21,784 nucleotides of DNA from Chromera velia (GCA_018398765.1 JAHBMJ010000462.1:2501-24284), one strand, 5' to 3'. Numbered from the stretch's first letter, positions 12,001-21,683 are shown. Translations and numbers: made by a program. Notes: generated by a model from the letters alone, not told the origin.

Positions 12001-12229
12001 AGGGATCCAGGGACAGTGCGTGTGAGAAGTCTGCGTAGGCGGAGGAGAGATCCCCCAGAGCAAGGAAGGCTTCTCCCCTGTAGTAGAAGGGAAGAGGGTC
12101 ATTGGGATGAAGGAAGGAGCACCGGGTAAAATCGGAAATGGCGCTCTCGTATGAGCCTGCGTCGAGAGATTCGATTCCTCTGCTGAGCTTCGAGTCTACA
12201 TTCTGCAGGATGGTCTCTTGCAGGGACAT
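5894..12229 (-). CDS. TPR-repeat protein, TTC16-like, seven coding exons
   Basis: Coding exons in order: 12229-10895, 10278-10115, 9854-9722, 9437-9367, 8908-8836, 8378-7983, 7777-5894. They join in phase to 1351 residues. The start ATG has an in-frame TAA two codons upstream. TPR helix pairs appear at about residues 14-47 and 48-81 ([33 protein letters not shown]), about 250-285, 385-430, 465-485 ([13 protein letters not shown]), 534-568, 569-592, 703-735 and 750-785 ([16 protein letters not shown]). The exon 3/4 and 4/5 joins each complete a TPR, which strongly supports those splices. Residues beyond about 800 are disordered, Pro/Ser-rich, then Glu/Gly/Asp-rich, ending in a basic tail. TPRs act as protein-binding scaffolds. 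The scattered N-terminal pairs, the late cluster and the low-complexity tail recall animal TTC16, but this is a layout match from memory. The exon 3 acceptor is the least certain junction. The protein is probably cytosolic: no signal peptide or membrane segment is seen. Confidence 0.8.
8911..9120. repeat. Compound CA / CT / TG microsatellite inside an intron
   Basis: A CA-rich tract with TA and GCA interruptions (8911-9042) runs into CT repeats (about 9051-9080), TG repeats (about 9081-9104) and CA again. It lies wholly in the intron 9366-8909 of the minus-strand TPR gene. Read on that strand, the TG tract abuts the TGCAG acceptor of exon 8908-8836. The apparent Cys/Val-rich and His/Thr-rich frames here are repeat translations, not genes. 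Confidence 0.9.
9190..9223. repeat. CATC/CACC microsatellite
   Basis: A short run of CATC units followed by CACC units, in the same intron as the larger CA/CT/TG tract. Confidence 0.7.
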
Positions 12230-13189
12230 CTTTTAGTCACTTCCTGAAACTTGCTCTTCTTGCAAAGCTGCAACCGTTAGGGACACCAACGGTGCTGCCA
12301 CCGGCTCTATACGATTCACCTCAATCCAGTCAGCGGAGACGGTTGATCTGCGTGCGAGAATGAGTCTCCCGAACCCCTCAAGCGCAGCGAGGGGAGGCGA
12401 ACTGGACGTTTGTTGTCACTCTGTCAGGCATATATATATACAGGGTGACTCTGGAACTGACGGGAGTCCATCCAGGTCCTGCTGTTCCCAAACTTTGCAG
12501 ACTTCCAACGATGAGTATCTGTTTGTATGGAGAAATGTACTGGTTGCTATATTTAATTTATGCATGTATAAATGCATCATACATATGCATGCATGCATTG
12601 ATTGATGCATTGAATCCATTACCGATACAAGAGCTCAAGCAACACATGGCAACAAGAACAACCGTCAAGTAACAGTGCTGCAACACTTGAAAACAACACA
12701 AGACAACACATGCACTCAAAGCAACACATGGCAACATGCAGGAACAACAGTCAAGCAACAGTGCTTGTTATGTTGCAACACTTGAAAACAACACAAGACA
12801 ACACACTCTGAATGCAACACTTCCATGCATTGCGGCGTGGTGTCCACTCAGACTCCACTATAGCTGTCATGCAGAAGAGATGGTAATGTATTGTCGATTC
12901 GCCTCTATGTGCTCAGCTGACTGTATGTAGCGCATGTCTGTGAATCCTGAGGCAGTCGTTCTCGGAATTCAAGAACGACACAAACTATATATATATGGAC
13001 TTCTGGTGCAGCGACACTTTTGTGCGTGTTGCAGCATTTCGATCCGTAGATGAAGACGAGACAGGCAATCGGATACCGTATAAGACCGGTGTGCCTTTGA
13101 GAAACTGATTGTTGAAATCGAGAACGAGACCAACAGAGCCATCTGTTTGTGGTCTGGCTGCAGCAGCACAGCTGACTCCAAAAATTGCG
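12230..13189. promoter_or_regulatory. Shared upstream region of two divergent genes
   Basis: The TPR gene starts leftward at 12229 and the plus-strand gene starts rightward at 13190, so this ~960 bp must hold both 5' regions. Two TATATATA tracts are visible, at about 12430-12440 and 12985-12997, as well as a TGCATGCATGC-rich stretch near 12580-12600 and an 82-bp tandem repeat. No transcription start can be fixed from sequence. The TATA-like tracts may be simple AT repeats rather than core promoter elements. Confidence 0.45.
12638..12806. repeat. Two-copy tandem repeat, 82-bp period
   Basis: AGCAACACATGGCAACA starts at 12638 and again at 12720. Both copies continue through CAACACTTGAAAACAACACA. 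The second copy carries an insertion (TTGTTATGTT). The units are CAACA-rich and lie in the divergent upstream region. Confidence 0.75.
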
Positions 13190-16100
13190 ATGCAGACCGA
13201 TTTCCGATCCCGTTTGCGCCTTGCTCAGGAGAGACAAATGAAGGTACGCCTCGGGAACGCATGCAAACAGATGTCGCGTCTGTCTGTCTTTCTGCACCAA
13301 TAGATGTACAAAAACTTGTCTCTGTGAGTCTTACTATGAGGTGACATCATGCTTCCTTCAATGCTTTCGCCTTGCTGCGGCCCTGGACGTGACTGAAGCA
13401 CTTTCAACAGCTCATGCATTTTTGCGTACCTACTTCGTTTGGGTCTCCTTTTCATCGTTTCTTGAATTTCTTTGGCCATGCCGATCTTTCTTTACCCGCA
13501 GAACATGCAGCACCTGCCCGACGACTTCAACCGAATGAAGCGCAGGGCCTGGATAGACGACATCCACAGGCTGGAGAAAGACATCGGACTTCAGGTATAT
13601 ATATGTACGTGTGATATGTGTTTTTCCTCATAGGATCAGTAGACACAGGGGGGTGGGGGGGGGCATGCAGTGTGGCATGCACATAGACACTGTCACCTTA
13701 CCATCCGAGCCTCTCAGTAGTGCTTTCTTTCTCTCACATGCATTTTCCTTTACTTTGGCATTATGTATCTTCTTACCGGTATTGCTGGACCCCCCCCCAA
13801 CGCTTTCCTTCTGTTTTCTCTCTTCCTTCGGCTGCAGGCGGCAGTCCTGGACGTCTCAAAGGTCAGATCAGATTTTTTGGGGATCTTTGTGCAGGGTTGA
13901 GCACCGAAACGTTCTCCTTATTTGTCATGACCTCCGCGTTCCCCCTTTTTTTTCATCCGTTGGAGATCTTCTGGGAAGATCGGCTTCGAGGGATTGCTTT
14001 CGCTACCTCGGTCTGCATCTCTGTGATTTCAGCAGCCGTTCCCAACTCGCAAAGCTCATACCCTGTGTCGACGCCGTTAATTCTGCTTTTACGCTCGTTG
14101 CCTTGATTGGTTGCTTGGTTGGTTGGTTCGTTCCTGATGGGTTCAACACGTATGATTCGCTCAGTTTGTTTGTTCAGCGTTGTGCACGCATGTCTCTCTC
14201 CTCTTCCCTTCTTTTCTGTTCACATCTGTGCAGGAGGATTTGGTTCTTCTGCACAGGAACGGAAAGAAGTGGGAGAAGGATTTCGATGAGAGGCTGAAAG
14301 AGTCAGTGGAGGGGGCTAGGGGCTCTGGAAGGGAGAGAGGGAGAGAGGCAGAGAGAGAAGCAATAAGGCCCCCCCGCATAGGTCCATTGATCGAGTCTGC
14401 CTCTACATGTCTGGATCTTTTTGAGTTGTGGATGCCTGAGGGACATTACAGCCTTTTTTGAATTCAGAGGAATCCCAGTGCATATACATGCCGCCGTCTT
14501 GCAGGTGGAAGGACAAATGGAAGCACCCTCCTGCTGATCCCGAGAAATCATTTTTCAAAGATATTTTGAGCTTCTTTGACGGTCCCTCCACCCTGTTCGA
14601 CACTCCTGCGAAAGTGTTACGAAAGGAACCGGAGGAACTTCGGAAGGCCGCAGAGGCAGGGAGGTACTCTGACTGGCCGGGGTTTCAGTTCTCGCAGATC
14701 CCCACAGACCTGGCAAGGGACCCGAAAGTGAACGGAATGCCGAAAAGACTCCAATATGGGAGGGGGGATGAGGCTCTGACTTCTGCAGCAGAGTTGAGGA
14801 GAAAGTTCGAGGAGGCACCCGGTCTGACGTCTAGACTCCCCGAGGGGATCAATCTGATTGGAGAAAAGCCAGGGGGAAGAGGGGCGGCGCGAGGGGGGCT
14901 CTTCAGGGTGAGTACGGGGGGGCAGCACAACTGGGAGTCAGGGAAATGGAAGACTTTTCAATCATCTTTCTGGCAACCCCTTCTTTGTTGTGTCGACTGA
15001 TGAGCGCTGAAAGGATGTGAATCCCTCCAGCGTTTTCTGGCGGTGTATCTCCAAATACATTGCCCCCGACAAAGTTTTTTCCGTCTTCTGTCGGAATGAT
15101 GACCTAAAACGCGGCTCGATCAATCCGATCGTTTGTTTTTCCTTTTCTTTCGACCCTAACTTCTGTTCGTGTCATTTGCTCATGCAATACTAATTTCTTC
15201 GACTTCCTTCTCCACTGATTCATCTTCTCCTGCTCTTTTTCTGTCGTCGCCTGTATGGCATTCATGCAGGATGCATTCCATCCCTCCACATCCAGTAGCC
15301 TTCCTGTTGCTCCAGAGGCGTTCCCTTTTTTTTTTCGAGATTTTGAATCCGGACAGCAAAAGGCCGCCCCTCGTTCCTTCCTTTCAGCCTTCCTCTCACA
15401 AGGCAGAAAAGCCACCCAGCAGCAGTGTGAGGAAAAGGGGCATCAGGAGAGGCATCAGAGAACTGAGAGGCAACCCCCCGGGTCCCCCTACGATAAAGAG
15501 AACGAAGCATCAGGAGGAGAGGGAAACGACCCTTTCGGAGCTGTGCCTCTGGACTGGTGGAGACCCCAGAGACGACCACTCAAGCCGGGGGACCTCTTTC
15601 AAATTGCACCCCCAGGCATGGAATTGGAATCACATGGGGTTGCTTTGGGGTCCTCTGCTGTCCTGTCAAGGTCCCTCACAGAGACACTGGCAAAAAGGGT
15701 CCGTCAGACAGGCAGTCAGAGGGACCAGAAAAGAAAAAAAAGGAAAAAGACATGCACTGCTGAATTTGTCAACCAATATGGAAGTTTCACTTGGTGGGTT
15801 GCAGTCACACGTTTTCCTGGAAAGCTGGAGGGAAGGAACACTTTGCTCATCACATGCAAACGTGTGGCCTGCACCTTTTTCCGATTTTGGTTTGCCGCAA
15901 AAGAACGATGGTGGTGCTTGCCTTTGTCTCCTGCTTTGGTTGCAGATTTCTGAGCATCACATGGTGCTCTCGTCTGCGAGTAGTCGGGTGCAGAGGTGGT
16001 GGCGTTGGAGGACAGGGAGGCGGGTGGGGTTTGTCCCTCAGATGGTGCTGGAGGTCACTCAACAGAGGGCTGAGACAATGAGGCTGCAGACCCTCCAGAA

Positions 16101-17757
16101 AGCCCGGGAGGAGACGGAGAGAAAGAGGAGAGAAGAGAACGTGAAGAGAATGAGAATCGCGAGAACTGTTGCAAACAAATGGAAGTCAGTCGGGGGGATT
16201 TGAAAGTCGCCGCGCTTCTCTGCTCACTCCCAACTCCTTCGTGCTTGTTGGAGGGAAGGAGAAATTTCTCATTCAACACAAAGATGTCTCCAGTACCATT
16301 GTGTCTTCGCATTTTGTTTTTCCTTCTTCTGTCTATATCTGTGTATGCCGGTGTGTGATGTGGGGTCTCCTTTCTATATGCTTGAGACCAAGTCTCCTGC
16401 GTTATGTAAACGCCCAAGCAAAGGCCCTCTCGATTCCATTCTGATCACCTGCTCGTCTCTTGTTATCTTGGAAGTTACCCGTTTTGTGTGCCAACTTCTG
16501 CGTTGTCTTCCCGATCCGTGTCTCCCTTCTTTCGAACCAGCTGCATTGTTAATTTCCTTCCTTTCACGTGAAGTCCTGTCAATTCCTTCCTTCCTTCCTT
16601 CCTTCCTGTTCTCTTCTCGCAGGAGTTTGGTTTCAGAAAGGCGAGAAGCAGAGAAGCGAAAGTTCGTGTCTGGAGAGAGAGAGGTTGAAATTCCGGGGCT
16701 GCAGGTAGAGAAACGAACGGAAGAAGATGAGGGAGACGAAAATGAAAGGACTGGCGAACAGATCGAAATACCCGTCTCTCATCAGTCCACAACCACTACT
16801 CCAAAACAATTCAACGAGCCTCGTCACTCCACACACAGGACATCGAGGACTTCCTTTGCTCCAGCCACACCCTTTCAGCCTCCTCCCCCTCCCTCCCCCC
16901 CCCCTCAGACTTCCCTCAACAACCACACCCACACAGCATCCCAGAGTTTTACAAGTCGTCCGGCAGAGGAAGGGAAGCCCTCGGCAATGAGACGGAGGTC
17001 CTCTGGAGGCACTGCAAAGAAAGTTCGTTTCCATTTTGCAGATGATGCAGAGGGCTTCCCATCAGACGAACAAAAAGAGACCAAAATTGACCCCTCAAAC
17101 GCACCACAGGAACTCCCAAAAGAAGAAAAATCTAAGACACCATCCCAGCGGAATACTCCGCAAGACCCCCTCGAGATCGAAAAACCTCCGGATGACAAAA
17201 CCCCCGAACGAAAGCTTCTCCAAACAAAAAGCCCATCCCTGTATGAAGAGAGACCAGTCCCTTTAGAACATTTTGAACAAAGTGGCACTTTTCCTTTTCC
17301 TCTGCGCCCGCAGGACCCCTCTGAAAGGCGCGCCTCTGCACCAGCAGCCCTCGCTCTGTCGTTCCTCTTCCCCCCCTCGAAAAACTCCAGCTCGAAAGTC
17401 GCGGAAACAGACGCGTCTGCCAGAGATGGCACCAGTGAAGCAGACCCTCCCGTTGGCCTCAGAGGGAGTCGCCACAGTCAAACAAATCTTGTTCGGGAGT
17501 CTGGGACAGAAGTGCAGAATGATGTCTTTGCTGATGATCAAGAGCAGAAGAACGAATCCGATCCTCCCTCCTCCGGTGTGTCGGAACGTGTGGGAAAGAG
17601 AGACACACATTATGACAAAGAAGTCAATATGAAAAGAGACAACACTGATTCACAGAACAATGACCGCACGCCGTCGGTTCCTGCGCGCCGGCGTTCTTTT
17701 TCCCTGAGACGCGGATCATTCACACTTCCATTACCACCGAATTGTCGGCGACAGTAA
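13190..17757 (+). CDS. Unrecognised protein with IQ-like motif and disordered KVRF tail, eight coding exons
   Basis: Exons 13190-13243, 13502-13594, 13838-13861, 14234-14301, 14505-14907, 15270-15698, 15946-16184 and 16623-17757 join in phase to 814 residues. I do not recognise the family. Residues 1-100 are charged helix (NRMKRRAWIDDIHRLEKDIG, then DFDERLKEWKDKWKHPP, created across an exon join). Residues 101-214 are a likely folded segment (SFFKDILSFFDGPSTLFDTP). Residues 215-357 are basic and disordered. An IQ-like VQRWWRWRTGRR sits at 372-383, followed by a Glu/Arg/Lys-rich helix to about 436. The last exon is disordered, with RRRSS at 560-564, KKVRF at 569-573 and a terminal RRRSFSLRRGSF. 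IQ motifs bind calmodulin and KVxF motifs bind PP1, but both uses here are inference. The 15698 donor (AGG/GTCCGT) is the least certain site. The start is the first ATG in its open frame, but an upstream exon is possible. Confidence 0.7.
16583..16606. repeat. TTCC microsatellite in an intron
   Basis: About six TTCC units lie just upstream of the CTCGCAG acceptor of the last exon, and act as part of its pyrimidine tract. Confidence 0.8.
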
Positions 17758-18737
17758 AGGAGCTTCTCGTTTATCAAGGCCTTTAATTGCTGTACTTTGC
17801 TGTCTCCGTCCATGCTTTGGGCGTTTTTTTCTCTTTGAATGAATGAATGAATGAGTGAGTGAGTGAGTGAGTGAGTGAATGAATAAATGACGAAGCCAGA
17901 CACTATAAAGATTTCTTTAAAGTTATTTTCTGAAGGTTCTGTCGCGCCACTGGCAGTAGTGATTCACCGAAGACCATTATTCATTTTTAATTCTTAGTAC
18001 GTTTTGCTTATATTACATTCAATGGCACCACATTCATATCAGTTTTTGCTTTAAAACCTCAGGTTTGCTTGTGTGACTCATTTGGAAGTTTAAGTTCAGA
18101 TGCCGAACTTCGGACATTCCCCCTATCCTACTGGCTCAGACATTCCCCTTAATTATCCTGCTATCAAAACATGAAATGACTACTATAAGATACTATAAGA
18201 GCAAAAGATAAACGCAAGAACGAGTCGAGTCCATTTTAATCTATTTTGATGCAAGGTCTTAAACTTAAATATATTGTTGAGCATTATTATAGGTATTACT
18301 ACAAACGGATTATGAGCCTCTAAATTTAGGACAGAGAAATGTGCCAGTTTAATTTTGGTCTGCTCACTTCGAAATTCGTGTAATGAAGACTCGCACAACA
18401 ATCTTGCTGTGACATCATCAAACAACATTGCTACATGACAGCATGCAGCCTTTCCAATTTTAATGGTAGCTAGGCATAGGCCCGGGCGGTCCCGTGACTG
18501 GGCCTTGACACCGGGCCACGCGCACTACGTGCTATCCATGAAAAGTGCGTCCGCACCGCCACTACTTCATAGAACTTGAAGTGCTACAAGCATATACAAT
18601 TTAACGTCTGCGCCAGTTTGCGCATACCTGCGCATTTTTAATAATTTTTGGAGTTATAACGAAGTACAACGAACTTCTTAACCGTAGAGTTAACGGCGTC
18701 AATGCGACAAACAGCCAGCCACGGTAAATCTGAAAAT
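17758..18737. other. Intergenic, AT-rich, no gene
   Basis: Begins with the 3' flank of the plus-strand gene. A GAAT/GAGT microsatellite follows, then AT-rich sequence without coding signal. A GC-rich patch near 18478-18560 (GGCCCGGGCGGTCCCG, ACCGGGCC) stands out from its surroundings and may be a transposon remnant. Confidence 0.4.
17837..17889. repeat. GAAT/GAGT microsatellite
   Basis: Tandem GAAT units change to GAGT units and back to GAAT, about 80 bases after the stop codon of the plus-strand gene. It may lie in the 3' UTR. Confidence 0.85.
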
Positions 18738-18745
18738 TTAAAAAA
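18738..18745. repeat. Left target-site duplication of hAT-like element
   Basis: TTAAAAAA immediately before TAGAGCTGGG. It is identical to the 8 bases after the right end at 19918-19925. The sequence is low in complexity, which slightly weakens it as evidence. Confidence 0.7.
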
Positions 18746-19917
18746 TAGAGCTGGGAAAAGGTTCATTGAGAAAAGGTTCAAATATGAAAAAGTGAACCTG
18801 TTGAACCTGTTTTGAACCTGTTGAACCTGTTTTACCTGTTTTAAACCTGTTTTGGAGGCCAGATGCGCGGCCACTGGCACAAAGCCGGCCAGGCCTGTGC
18901 CGTCCACGCCCGATATAGGTGAAATAAAGAGCCGGAGCCGCGCACATAGCAACTATCCCCAGCCGGTTCAATCTATTGTATCAGACAGACGCATATCAGC
19001 ATACGTCAGCATCATATGTCAGCATGAAAACTCATGTTGACGGTTACAGAAGTGAAGAAGTACACGTGACTTACCAAGTTTTCCACTTGCAAGGCCCCGC
19101 ATCAAAACAGACAGTCTCCACTAAAAGAATGAGGAAGTATAGAGTTTGTTTGACAACAGTCTACACGACAGTGTAATTGACAATATCTTTTTGGAGGGGC
19201 TGCTTCAGACTCGTGCCGATAGCAGTCCCTCTGCTTGCTTCCACTACTGCCGTCTCCGGATCTTTTTTTTTGAACTCCCAGCTACAAGAGGGCTACCCAT
19301 GGGTTTGACCTCTTTCACTGTACAACCCTTTTTCATTCTCTTTTTCATTAGAACGAATGCAAACCCAGATGTTTAGGTGCCACCCGCGGTAGCTGGGAGT
19401 GGTGGGGGCCATGGGGGGGAGCAGGGGGAGGGGCAACAGGCCGGTCCGGGAGCAGTAGGTCAAAGAGGCGGCAGTGCACGGAGAGGGAGGAGGGGGGTGG
19501 GGGCCGCAGGGCAACCGGTGAGTAGATGAAAGAAAGAAAGAAACGCTGTGATGGTCTGTCTTATGTTGACTAAATTGTCATGATTGATACGATCATATAA
19601 ATTTAATTATGGTATTTTCTAATTTTTTCAGGCTTTTTTGATTACTAATTTTCGACTATAAACAGTGAATAAATTGAGACTAGCACCTAATATGAGCATA
19701 AATATTGATTTAAACTATTTAAAAACACTACTAAGGCATAGATTCTATAATAAAACGTTTTAAAAATGCATTAAAGCCTAATTTAAAGGCATAAAATAAT
19801 ACGAAAAAATGAGGTTTCTATTTATTTCTATTAATTAAAAGTGAACCTGTTTTTGAACCTGATTCAGGTTCATTACTTCGAAGTGAACCTTGAACCTTGA
19901 ACCTTTTCCTAGCACTA
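18746..19917. mobile_element. Non-autonomous hAT-like element (1172 bp)
   Basis: The left end reads TAGAGCTGGGAAAAGGTTCA. The right end, reverse-complemented, reads TAGTGCTAGGAAAAGGTTCA: 18 of 20 positions match. Both ends are flanked by the same 8 bases, TTAAAAAA (18738-18745 and 19918-19925). An 8-bp target duplication with YARNG-type ends followed by a G-run and A-run is the hAT superfamily pattern. Both subterminal zones hold short repeats of AAGGTTCA and GAACCTGTT (18760-18853 and 19843-19908), as in transposase-binding arrays. There is no transposase reading frame inside, so it would need a helper element. The interior holds a GC-rich hairpin (18864-18944), a nested inverted repeat (19274-19400) and a G-rich stretch (19395-19510). 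Confidence 0.75.
19274..19400. repeat. Nested inverted repeat inside the hAT-like element
   Basis: ACTCCCAGCTAC (19274-19285) pairs perfectly with GTAGCTGGGAGT (19389-19400). An inner pair, TGGGTTTG (19300-19307) and CAAACCCA (19360-19367), continues the fold. It could be a smaller foldback inserted in the element or a structural part of it. Confidence 0.6.
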
Positions 19918-19925
19918 TTAAAAAA
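19918..19925. repeat. Right target-site duplication of hAT-like element
   Basis: TTAAAAAA immediately after CCTAGCACTA. It matches the left flank of the element. Confidence 0.7.
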
Positions 19926-20260
19926 ATGTGTTAAGCTAAAAAATTGTATCTATAATTCAGTTTATTGAGCTCAAAGCGGTACCATTTTTATTTTTCGTAA
20001 ACTCAGGCAAACTCAAGTTTATTCCAGTTAATTCTGGTTTGTATGTACGTTTAAAAAATATAAATCAACAATATTCTAGTTTTTCTAGGTTCTTAGAAAA
20101 GGTGGCTTAGACCAAGAGCTATACACATGCATAACAACACTTTGACTCAGAGGTCAAATTTTATAAAACTCTAGACAAAACTATCGAAAACCTAATCAAT
20201 CCTATCGAAATTAAATAGAAAAAAATAAGTCTATTTTCTATAACTTCATTCATTCATTCA
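19926..20260. other. AT-rich intergenic DNA with CATT microsatellite
   Basis: No gene seen. It ends in a run of CATT units (about 20246-20272) that leads into the duplicated block. Confidence 0.5.
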
Positions 20261-20746
20261 TTCATTCATTCATCCTAAGTTAGTCGGAAACTTAGTCCTA
20301 TCTAAACCTATCCTAACTTACTTTCTCCTCTAGTTACTCCTAACCGTATAGTGTGATCAATAGGCAGAGGGACGGATGAAAGGAGGGATTCAAGGGAGGA
20401 AAGAATGAAATTTAAGAGAACTAGAGAAACAGAGAGAGCCTGAGAGGAGGGGGAGGGAGGGGGTGAGGGAGGGAGAGAGGGAGGCAGAGAGGGAGCGGGA
20501 GAGAGAGATAAACAAAAGAAAGAGGAAAACAAAGAAAGAAACGGTCATGCAGACAACGTGAACAGCTAGGGAGTCCAAAGAGAAGGTAAGCACACTTGCG
20601 AGACAGACTCACACAGAGACTGTATTACGTCTTCGTTGTCTTTCTTTTCTCCTTCAAAAGAAACAACCCACCAAGAAAAGACATCATACACACAGACAGA
20701 CTATATGGTTTTTTCCCCTCCTTTTCTTCATGAACACAACAGACAA
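20261..20746. repeat. 486-bp duplicated block, copy A
   Basis: Matches 21198-21683 at an offset of 937 bases with no difference that I could see. It includes a GA-rich low-complexity zone (about 20385-20540). The apparent Ser/Leu/Pro-rich minus-strand frames here are translations of that purine tract and recur exactly in copy B; they are not supported as genes. Confidence 0.85.
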
Positions 20747-21196
20747 ACAAGAAAGAGAGAAAGAAAGAAAGAAAGAAAGAAAGAAATACTATATCGTTTT
20801 TTCTTTGTCTCTTTCTTCATTCTCTTTTGTTGATTTCTTTCAGACAGACTATATGGTTTCTTTCCCTCCTTTTCTTCATGAACACAACAGACAAACAAGA
20901 AAGAGAGAAAGAAAGAAAGAAAGAAAGAAAGAAATACTATATCGTTTTTTCTTTGTCTCTTTCTTCATTCTCTTTTGTTGATTTCTTTCAGACAGACTAT
21001 ATGGTTTCTTTCCCTCCTTTTCTTCATGAACACAACAGACAAACAAGAAAGAGAGAAAGAAAGAAAGAAAGAAAGAAAGAAATACTATATCGTTTTTTCT
21101 TTGTCTCTTTCTTCATTCTCTTTTGTTGATTTCTTTCAGACAGACTATATGGTTTCTTTCCCTCCTTTTCTTCATGAACACAACAGACAAAAAGAA
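20703..21196. repeat. Tandem array, 148-bp unit, about 3.3 copies
   Basis: ATATGG recurs at 20703, 20851, 20999 and 21147, exactly 148 apart. Each unit contains TTCTTCATGAACACAACAGA, a GAAA run, then ACTATATCG and a T-rich segment ending TTTCAG. The last unit is cut at the N at 21197. The first unit differs by TTTTTTCCCC in place of TTTCTTTCCC. Confidence 0.9.
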
Positions 21197-21197
21197 N

Positions 21198-21683
21198 TTC
21201 ATTCATTCATCCTAAGTTAGTCGGAAACTTAGTCCTATCTAAACCTATCCTAACTTACTTTCTCCTCTAGTTACTCCTAACCGTATAGTGTGATCAATAG
21301 GCAGAGGGACGGATGAAAGGAGGGATTCAAGGGAGGAAAGAATGAAATTTAAGAGAACTAGAGAAACAGAGAGAGCCTGAGAGGAGGGGGAGGGAGGGGG
21401 TGAGGGAGGGAGAGAGGGAGGCAGAGAGGGAGCGGGAGAGAGAGATAAACAAAAGAAAGAGGAAAACAAAGAAAGAAACGGTCATGCAGACAACGTGAAC
21501 AGCTAGGGAGTCCAAAGAGAAGGTAAGCACACTTGCGAGACAGACTCACACAGAGACTGTATTACGTCTTCGTTGTCTTTCTTTTCTCCTTCAAAAGAAA
21601 CAACCCACCAAGAAAAGACATCATACACACAGACAGACTATATGGTTTTTTCCCCTCCTTTTCTTCATGAACACAACAGACAA
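21198..21683. repeat. 486-bp duplicated block, copy B
   Basis: Second copy of 20261-20746, starting immediately after an unresolved base at 21197. Unlike copy A, it runs into AAAGAAAGAAAGCCAGACAG and not into the 148-bp array. Confidence 0.85.

Noticed and set aside
13611-14297. A 228-codon plus-strand frame with hydrophobic segments, resembling a membrane protein
   Set aside because: It runs across two introns of the plus-strand gene. The pyrimidine-rich intron DNA produces Phe/Leu/Ser-rich translation.
18478-18560. GC-rich patch considered as a tRNA or other structured RNA
   Set aside because: No cloverleaf, anticodon arm or conserved GGTTCRA box could be placed.
20308-21549. Minus-strand Ser/Leu/Pro-rich and plus-strand Lys/Glu-rich frames that look like small membrane or basic proteins
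   Set aside because: They come from GA-rich and GAAA-rich tracts and recur exactly with the duplicated blocks and the 148-bp array; there is no start context or independent coding signal.
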